DNA from: JBBRGK01 sp036741355 | GTDB lineage: Bacteria > Chloroflexota > Dehalococcoidia > CAUJGQ01 | Assembly: GCA_036741355.1 (NCBI GenBank) | Contig: DAINSK010000024.1 | Span: forward strand, 1-55,404 | Direction of reading: 5' to 3' | DNA: 55,404 nt | Shown: positions 49,892 to 55,404 of the stretch, piece by piece | How the letters are laid out: the number at the start of each line of letters is the position of its first letter | How positions within the stretch are numbered: position 1 is the stretch's first letter | Notes under the pieces: model-generated | Seen by the model: only the letters and a program-made list of their open reading frames with translations | What the model was told of the DNA's origin: nothing | Databases searched by the model: none | Position numbers and translations under genes: made by a program

Positions 49892-49910
49892 CCCACCCCA
49901 TGGGGGTAGG
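49892..49910 (+). promoter_or_regulatory. CsoR-type operator
   Basis: TACCCACCCCATGGGGGTA, a TACCC...GGGTA inverted repeat of the kind bound by CsoR, sits just downstream of the -10 element over the expected transcription start. Copper-loaded CsoR (gene at 53298) would release it. Confidence 0.75.
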
Positions 49911-49927
49911 GTTCAGAGAGACAGCCA

Positions 49928-52810
49928 ATGACAGTGACGCATCCACCATCCCAGATTGAGCCGACGCAGATCGTCCTACCGGTCACCGGTATGACCTGTG
50001 CTTCATGCGTCCACCGCATCGAAAGAGCGCTGGCCAAAGTCGACGGTGTGCAAAGCGCAAGCGTGAACCTGGCGACAGAGCGGGCCAAGGTCTCCTACAC
50101 CCCGAGTGTCGTGGGTGTGGACCGGCTGGTGAACGCCATCGAGAAGGCCGGCTATGGTGTGCGTGAGTTGCCCGTGGCCGAGCCACAAGCACCGGCGGCG
50201 CCAGGCGAGCCAGTGACTGATCGGACGCAGGAAGTGGTACTGTCGGTCGAAGGCATGACGTGCGCCTCCTGTGTGCGGCGTATCGAGAAGACCCTGGCCA
50301 AAGTCCCTGGCGTCCAGGAAGCCGCCGTGAACTTGGCAACCGAGCAAGCTCGGGTTGTCTTTGACCCGAGCGTGGCCGATGTGGATCAACTGGGCGCTGC
50401 GGTAACGAAGGCCGGCTACAAGGTCGGCCAATCAGCGGCGACCGTGGTACCTCGTGCCCATGGGGCGGCCGCGCCGGTAGACCGGCACGAGCTTGAGCGC
50501 CAGCGCGAAGTCGACGACCTCAAGCGCAAATCGCTTGTGAGCCTCGGCGTCGGCGCGGTCATGATGGCCTTCATGTATCTGCCGGTAGGCATCGACATGA
50601 AGACCCTGGCCCCCTTCTTGCTAATTGCGGGCACCGTCATTCAATTCTGGGCCGGCCGGCCGTTCTATCAAGCGGCATGGGCGGCGGGCAAACACGGCGG
50701 CACCAACATGAATACGCTGGTCGCCGTCGGCACCAGCGTTGCCTACGGCTACAGTGCCTTCGTCACGCTGTGGCCGGATGCCGCCATCAGCTGGGGCTTT
50801 CAGTACCACCTTTACTACGAGACGGCCGTCATCATCATCGCCCTTATTCTCATGGGCCGCTGGCTCGAAGCCCGCGCCAAGAAGCAGACCAGTGCCGCGA
50901 TAAAGGCCTTAATGGGGCTGCAAGCCAAGACCGCCCGGGTCATTCGCGGCAGCGTCGAGCAGGACGTGCCGGTCGAATCGCTCCTGGTGGGTGACCGCAT
51001 CCGCGTGCGCCCGGGTGAGAAGGTGCCGGTCGACGGCGTCATTACTGAGGGGCGCTCCGCGCTCGACGAAAGCATGCTCACCGGCGAGAGCTTACCGGTC
51101 GAGAAGGGCGAGGGCGACCACGTCATTGGCGCCACGTTGAATAAGACCGGTGGTTTCGTCTTTCAGGCGACCAAGGTCGGCAAAGACACGACTCTGGCGC
51201 AGATCGTGCGCATGGTGGAGGACGCCCAGGGTTCAAAGGCGCCGATGCAGCGCCTGGCCGACACCATCGCCGGATACTTCGTGCCGGCCGTACTCATCCT
51301 CGCTGCCTTGACCTGGATCGGCTGGCTCGTCATCGGCCCTGACCCGCGGGTGACCAACGCATTGCAAGCGATGATTGCAGTCCTCGTTATCGCCTGCCCC
51401 TGTGCTCTGGGTCTTGCTGCACCAACGGCCATCATGGTTGGCACCGGCAAGGCGGCTGAGAACGGCGTGCTGATCCGCGGGGGTGAGGCGCTCGAGCAGG
51501 CACGGCGTATCACCGCCATCGTGCTCGATAAGACCGGCACCATGACACGCGGTAAGCCGGCGGTCACCGAGGTCTTTGCGAGCGGCCTGAGTGAGCGCGA
51601 GCTCCTGCGCCTTGCAGCCGCGGTTGAAGTCGGGTCCGAGCATCCGCTGGCTGAAGCAATCGTCAGCCGAGCTCGAGAACAGACCCCTGACCTCCCGAAG
51701 GCCGAGTTCTTCCAGGCCTTTGCCGGTCGGGGTGTACAGGCTCGGATCGAGGGCCGCGAGGTCGTGCTGGGCAACGGAGCGCTGATGGCTGACTACGGCA
51801 TCGCCGTGGGCGACCTTGACGAGCGTGCACAGGCTGTGGCGGAAAACGGCGCCACACCGATGTACGTCGCGGTCGAGGGCCGGTTGGCGGGCCTCATCGC
51901 AGTGGCCGATACGCTCAAACCTGAATCGCGTGATGCAGTGGAGCAGCTGGCGGCCCTGGGCCTTGATGTCTGGATGTTGACCGGTGACAAACTCGCCACC
52001 GCTGAGGCCATCGCGCGGCAAGCCGGAGTCGGGCACGTGCTGGCCGAGGTGTTGCCCGACCAGAAGGCGGAGAAGGTCCGAGAGCTGCAGGTGCAGGGCC
52101 GGGTCGTAGCAATGGTCGGCGACGGCATCAACGACGCCCCGGCGCTGGCCCAGGCGAACCTCGGCATCGCGATTGGGACCGGTACCGATGTGGCGATGGC
52201 GGCCTCGGACATCACCCTCATCGGCGGTGACCTGCGCGGCATCGTGACCGCCATCGCCCTCTCGCGGCAGACGGTCACTACGATTAAGCAGGGGCTCTTC
52301 TGGGCCTTCGCTTACAACGTCGTGCTCATCCCTGTCGCAATGGGGCTGCTCTACCCGTTCTTCGGCGTGCTCCTGAGCCCGGTGCTGGCAGCCGCGGCGA
52401 TGGCGATGAGCAGCGTGAGTGTGGTGACCAACGCGCTGCGCCTCCGCGGTTTCCACCGGCCCGACGGCGCCGAGGCGATCCTCCATCCGCCGGTGGCCCA
52501 GCGAGTGCGCGAGTACGGATACCTCCTGGGCATCGCAGCGGTAGCGGCCGCCATCGGTATCGCAGCCCTCGTCTTCGCCCAGCGTGGTCGTACAGGCAAG
52601 CACATGAGCGGCACGCCGCATGCGGTTTCGGCCGACCGAACGATTACGCTTGACGCGACCGACCAGCTCCGCTTTTCGTCCCGTACCCTAACGGTCCACG
52701 CGGGCGAGACGGTCGCGTTTACCGTGACCTACACCGGCAAGACCGGCCACGAATTCATGATTGGTGACGCCGCTGCGCAGCAGGGCAACATTACCGTCGA
52801 ACCGTCCTAA
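49928..52810 (+). CDS. copA: P1B-type Cu(I)-exporting ATPase with partial cupredoxin tail
   Basis: A 960-residue CopA. Two cytosolic metal-binding HMA domains carry GMTCASC at 21-27 and 109-115. Membrane and catalytic motifs follow: TGES, the Cu-binding CPC (VIACPCALGL), DKTGTMTRG with phosphorylated Asp, SEHPLAEAIV, GDGINDAPALAQ, then YN and MAMSS metal-site helices, all diagnostic for Cu(I). Beyond the last helix, about 60 residues (RFSSRTLTVHAGETVAFTVT, then HEFMIGDAA) match the first half of a cupredoxin domain and then stop. Promoter and CsoR operator lie immediately upstream. Confidence 0.96.
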   Translation: MTVTHPPSQIEPTQIVLPVTGMTCASCVHRIERALAKVDGVQSASVNLATERAKVSYTPSVVGVDRLVNAIEKAGYGVRELPVAEPQAPAAPGEPVTDRTQEVVLSVEGMTCASCVRRIEKTLAKVPGVQEAAVNLATEQARVVFDPSVADVDQLGAAVTKAGYKVGQSAATVVPRAHGAAAPVDRHELERQREVDDLKRKSLVSLGVGAVMMAFMYLPVGIDMKTLAPFLLIAGTVIQFWAGRPFYQAAWAAGKHGGTNMNTLVAVGTSVAYGYSAFVTLWPDAAISWGFQYHLYYETAVIIIALILMGRWLEARAKKQTSAAIKALMGLQAKTARVIRGSVEQDVPVESLLVGDRIRVRPGEKVPVDGVITEGRSALDESMLTGESLPVEKGEGDHVIGATLNKTGGFVFQATKVGKDTTLAQIVRMVEDAQGSKAPMQRLADTIAGYFVPAVLILAALTWIGWLVIGPDPRVTNALQAMIAVLVIACPCALGLAAPTAIMVGTGKAAENGVLIRGGEALEQARRITAIVLDKTGTMTRGKPAVTEVFASGLSERELLRLAAAVEVGSEHPLAEAIVSRAREQTPDLPKAEFFQAFAGRGVQARIEGREVVLGNGALMADYGIAVGDLDERAQAVAENGATPMYVAVEGRLAGLIAVADTLKPESRDAVEQLAALGLDVWMLTGDKLATAEAIARQAGVGHVLAEVLPDQKAEKVRELQVQGRVVAMVGDGINDAPALAQANLGIAIGTGTDVAMAASDITLIGGDLRGIVTAIALSRQTVTTIKQGLFWAFAYNVVLIPVAMGLLYPFFGVLLSPVLAAAAMAMSSVSVVTNALRLRGFHRPDGAEAILHPPVAQRVREYGYLLGIAAVAAAIGIAALVFAQRGRTGKHMSGTPHAVSADRTITLDATDQLRFSSRTLTVHAGETVAFTVTYTGKTGHEFMIGDAAAQQGNITVEPS

Positions 52811-52831
52811 TAAGGAGAGGAGAATAGAGCC

Positions 52832-53053
52832 ATGGCAACCGCGATTCTGAGCGTACCCGACATCTCGTGTGAGCACTGCGAACGCACCATCAATGGTGCA
52901 CTCAGCCCCGTTCCGGGAGTGCGCGGCGTTTCGGTCGACATTCCCGCCAAGCAGGTGCGCATTGAGTACGACGAGAACGCTATCACCGTCGACCGCATGA
53001 AAACCATCCTCGCGGAAGAGGACTACCCCGTGGCGGCAACCGAGCCGAGCTGA
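52832..53053 (+). CDS. CopZ-like copper chaperone
   Basis: A 73-residue HMA domain: VPDISCEHCERTINGAL has Cys13 and Cys16 as the CxxC metal pair, but with EH in place of the usual GMTCxxC. The fold continues VRGVSVDIPAKQVRIEYDE and ends short. Such soluble chaperones deliver Cu(I) to CopA. AGGAGAGGAG precedes ATG by 7-8 nt and the gene is 21 bp after copA, so it belongs to the island operon. Metal could also be another soft ion. Confidence 0.88.
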   Translation: MATAILSVPDISCEHCERTINGALSPVPGVRGVSVDIPAKQVRIEYDENAITVDRMKTILAEEDYPVAATEPS

Positions 53054-53091
53054 GCTCACGAAGCAACCGCACACGAAAGGACGTGAGGCGT

Positions 53092-53244
53092 ATGGCAGCG
53101 ATGACAAAAGACCTGGTCTGCGGCATGGATGTTGACCCGGCGACCGCGACCCAGAAGAGCGAGTACCAGGGCCAGACCTATTACTTCTGCGCTCCGGGCT
53201 GTAAGAAAGCTTTCGATCAAAACCCGCAGCAGTATGTGAAATAG
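53092..53244 (+). CDS. YHS-domain protein
   Basis: A 50-residue small protein: MTKDLVCGMDVDPATATQKS, YQGQTYYFCAPGCKKAFDQN. It has the YHS-domain pattern with Cys10, Cys33 and Cys37, a soft-metal site found fused to copper ATPases or alone in copper islands. It likely binds Cu(I) and helps supply CopA or CsoR. It lies 38 bp after the CopZ-like gene and 53 bp before csoR on the same strand. Its size hides it from many gene callers. Confidence 0.85.
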   Translation: MAAMTKDLVCGMDVDPATATQKSEYQGQTYYFCAPGCKKAFDQNPQQYVK

Positions 53245-53297
53245 GGTGGGTGCGGCCGCCGCGGAGTGTTTTCCGCAGAAGTCTAGGAGATGGAGAT

Positions 53298-53561
53298 ATG
53301 CAAGCGGACAAGCACGAAGCGCTCAAGCGCCTCGCCTATATCGAAGGCCACCTCAAGGGCATTCGCAAAATGGTCGAAGAAGACCAGTATTGCGTCGACG
53401 TGCTCAAGCAGACCCACGCGGTCAAGCGAGCACTCGATAAGTTCGACGCGCTGCTCTTAGAGGGACATCTCGATGGCTGCGTCCGCGAGGGCTTCGCCCA
53501 AGGGCGGGCTGACCAGGTGCTTGGGGAACTCGGCGAGTTGTTCGAGCTCTCCAGAAAGTAG
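53298..53561 (+). CDS. csoR: CsoR-family copper-sensing repressor
   Basis: An 87-residue all-alpha DUF156 regulator. The Cu(I)-binding fingerprint is complete: Cys32, His57 and Cys61 (DQYCVDVLKQTHAV, LEGHLDGCV). CsoR binds an operator without metal and leaves it when Cu(I) binds. The matching TACCC...GGGTA site lies before copA, so this is an autoregulated circuit. CTAGGAGATGGAG precedes ATG. It is the last gene of the plus-strand island and converges on the NicO-type transporter. Confidence 0.94.
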   Translation: MQADKHEALKRLAYIEGHLKGIRKMVEEDQYCVDVLKQTHAVKRALDKFDALLLEGHLDGCVREGFAQGRADQVLGELGELFELSRK

Positions 53562-53658
53562 GCCCCCTGGCCATTACCACCGCACCGGGCGATGCCCAGC
53601 GCACCGCCACTGCTCCGCAACGACCCCCGGGCATCTCGACCGTCAAGGACCGTCATCG

Positions 53659-55335
53659 TCATACCAGTGACAGCCAGCCCTGGCCCGAAGCTCGTAGTGT
53701 GATGACCAATCCCGCCAAAATGACTGCCGCAGCACTGGCGATGGGGAGGAACCTACCCACACGACCTGCCACCGTGTCATCGAAGAAGCGGTTTACAAGC
53801 CGGCCAGCATGGACCAGCAGCAAGCCGATACCCGTCAGCACCGCGGCCAAACCGAAGCTAAACGCCACCACTAAGACCAGGCCAAAGCCGGCCCGATTGA
53901 GCGATATTGATGTTAACAGCACCACGATCGCGGTCGGACATGGAATCAGGCCGCCGTAAACGCCGAGCGACAGCAAACTGCGCCAGGTCACTGGCTTTCC
54001 ATCGAATCCCGGCACCGCGTGGCTATGCCCGTGTTCACCGTGGTCGTGGTCGTGGTCCGGGTCATGGTCGTGGTCGTGGTCGTGGTCGTGATCGTGGAGG
54101 TCAGCCTGGCCAGCACGGTGGTGACGGCGGACCTCCGGGAACATAGTGAGCGGCACCGCCGACCCGCCGGTTGCCAGTACAGGTGAGGGAGACAGCCGCG
54201 GCAGGGACAGCCGCAAGTGGCGCGCCGCCGGCCAGCGGCCGGCGGCCCTCAGACGGCTAACCAACAGTGTCAGACCCAGCACAACCACGAGGAGGCCGGA
54301 AGTGATCGTCAACGCAGGATACAGCTTCTCTGGCACGATGTAGTGCGAAGCAAACAACGTGATAAAGCCCAAAAGGTAGGTGCTGGCGGTGTGCGTCAGG
54401 GTGACCGTGGTTCCGAGCATCACCGCGTGCTTGGCCGTTCCGCGTGAGCCGACTAGATAGCCCGCTACCACGGTCTTACCGTGGCCCGGTCCGACCGCGT
54501 GGACTGCGCCCCAGAAGACAGCGGCGATCACAAGAAAGGCAATGAGCGACGGCGTTAGATTTTTGGTAGCAGCCGAATCGGCAAACCGGCCCAATACCCC
54601 GGGGCTAACCGCTCTACTGGTCCGCTTCGCGACCTGGGCCGCCGTGTTTGCTGCATTCGGAGCCGCCGCAATACCGCGCTGAAACCGGAAATGGGCCTGG
54701 CGGACGTTTAAGGGGCTCTGCAAGGCATCTTGTGGATAGGAGCGCAGCATGTCGCTGACGCCCGTCGCGGGGACGCTGCTCTCTGTGACCGCCGCACCCT
54801 CAGTGCCCTGCACCACGATTTCCTTCCAGCCCAGGCGGTCGTCGTAATTCGTATCACGCACCTGGGCGTCCACGACCCCGCTCGGCATCTCCTCCAGATA
54901 TGCGGCGGAGAAGTCCGCGTCGATGCGCAATATCTTTAAGCCCCCCTGACCATCGCTGAACGAGAGATTCCCGCTGTCGACGAGCAGGCTCAGGGCTTTG
55001 CCGTTGACCGTAAGCTTGAGATTGCGCGCGAGCTCAGGCAGCTTCTTAGCCAGGTAGGCGGAGCGCTCGGCGTCGTTGACCGTGCCGTTGTGGTCGCGGT
55101 CAATCGTGTCAATCTCCTGGTACGTGGGAATCTCAGCCATATCGAGCGCGTACACGACATGTGCCGCATCGGTCTGCAGCGCGATCTGCGCATAGCGATT
55201 GATAGTGAAGTTGCCAAGCGGGTGCGCTGCCGCCGCCTGCGGGCGGCGCGCAATAGCGAGCGCCACCACGGAAAGCAGGACGGCGACGGTGATGTGCCGG
55301 CGTACGCGGCTGACCCAGGCAACTGGACTGGTCAT
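53659..55335 (-). CDS. NicO/RcnA-type metal transporter with N-terminal lumenal domain
   Basis: A 558-residue protein. A signal peptide (MTSPVAWVSRVRRH with hydrophobic core to AAAHPLGNF) leads into a roughly 230-residue exported domain with an EF-hand-like loop (DRDHNGTVNDAE). Then six or more membrane helices carry the HAVGPGHGKTVVAGYL and LGVYGGLIPCPTAIVVL motifs of NicO/HupE-type Ni/Co transporters. Between helices lies a His/Asp tract (HDHDHDHDHD..HGEHGHSHA) encoded by a GTGGTC tandem repeat. It might export Ni, Co or Cu, since it faces the copper island. It converges with csoR. Confidence 0.85.
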   Translation of the reverse strand: MTSPVAWVSRVRRHITVAVLLSVVALAIARRPQAAAAHPLGNFTINRYAQIALQTDAAHVVYALDMAEIPTYQEIDTIDRDHNGTVNDAERSAYLAKKLPELARNLKLTVNGKALSLLVDSGNLSFSDGQGGLKILRIDADFSAAYLEEMPSGVVDAQVRDTNYDDRLGWKEIVVQGTEGAAVTESSVPATGVSDMLRSYPQDALQSPLNVRQAHFRFQRGIAAAPNAANTAAQVAKRTSRAVSPGVLGRFADSAATKNLTPSLIAFLVIAAVFWGAVHAVGPGHGKTVVAGYLVGSRGTAKHAVMLGTTVTLTHTASTYLLGFITLFASHYIVPEKLYPALTITSGLLVVVLGLTLLVSRLRAAGRWPAARHLRLSLPRLSPSPVLATGGSAVPLTMFPEVRRHHRAGQADLHDHDHDHDHDHDPDHDHDHGEHGHSHAVPGFDGKPVTWRSLLSLGVYGGLIPCPTAIVVLLTSISLNRAGFGLVLVVAFSFGLAAVLTGIGLLLVHAGRLVNRFFDDTVAGRVGRFLPIASAAAVILAGLVITLRASGQGWLSLV

Positions 55336-55404
55336 CGCCCTTGGGCCTCCCTAGGAGCCTGTCCGAGTAACAGGGATCGACAGGATGCGCGCCGTCTGGG
55401 ATCA

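Noticed and set aside
54025..54105. GTGGTC tandem array considered as a CRISPR or regulatory repeat
   Set aside because: It is in frame in the transporter gene and encodes the His/Asp loop; there are no spacers.
1..55404. tRNA, rRNA and CRISPR search by eye
   Set aside because: No tRNA-like T-arm/CCA pattern, rRNA block or regularly spaced repeat array was seen; a covariance-model scan would be decisive.

Overview
The window is GC-rich bacterial DNA of chromosomal character. Gene content suggests an uncultivated Chloroflexota (Thermomicrobia- or Dehalococcoidia-like), which is an inference without a marker gene. Supporting signs are several LLM-class (luciferase-like) flavin oxidoreductases, acetamidase/formamidase and RraA-family genes, DUF433/DUF5615 pairs, a kinase-AAA-TPR regulator, an LPxTG-type surface protein, and many palindromic intergenic repeats. 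I see no rRNA, tRNA, CRISPR array or phage module.

Layout. 1-2.2 kb: purK remnant, purE, a VapB-like antitoxin with a truncated VapC, and a convergent DUF5615/DUF433 pair. 2.3-8.8 kb: LLM oxidoreductase, alpha/beta hydrolase, ion channel, YceI, a gutted amidohydrolase, an MFS transporter and a secreted protein. 8.8-18.6 kb: FAD dehydrogenase, LPNTG protein, phosphotriesterase-like hydrolase, nadD, then a minus-strand cluster (APH-like phosphotransferase, peroxiredoxin-like protein with an in-frame UGA at its catalytic position, P-loop ATPase), an S41-like protease and Maf. 18.7-23.8 kb: a 1321-residue kinase/ATPase/TPR regulator and a second DUF433/DUF5615 pair, the latter frameshifted. 23.9-29.5 kb: RraA, a DUF559 gene inside a terminal-inverted-repeat element, acetamidase, LLM oxidoreductase, a MITE-like element, and queA and ubiB remnants. 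29.6-35.6 kb: AGPS-like flavoprotein, hydrolase + LLM pair, DUF5678, and a chimeric junction of retropepsin and ABC substrate-binding protein remnants. 36.6-40.1 kb: SDR, DUF35, thiolase-like and ABM-domain genes. 40.1-48.4 kb: 8-oxoguanine deaminase, xanthine-dehydrogenase-type subunits, multicopper oxidase, and protocatechuate 3,4-dioxygenase beta and alpha. 48.4-49.7 kb: cyclase and CaiB remnants. 49.85-55.4 kb: a copper-resistance island (promoter with CsoR-type operator, CopA, CopZ-like, YHS, CsoR) facing a NicO-type metal transporter.

How the genes work together. Three metabolic blocks stand out: a thiolase/DUF35/SDR acyl-CoA module, purine or N-heterocycle oxidation and deamination, and aromatic ring cleavage. 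The copper island looks self-contained and autoregulated. The most interesting single signals are the candidate selenoprotein (13859-14416), the DUF559 gene enclosed by inverted repeats that also recur as a MITE-like copy (24629-25237; 27366-27635), and many gene remnants consistent with repeat-rich, deletion-prone DNA. Starts were chosen by Shine-Dalgarno spacing and the family start pattern. All family names come from motif recognition by eye.
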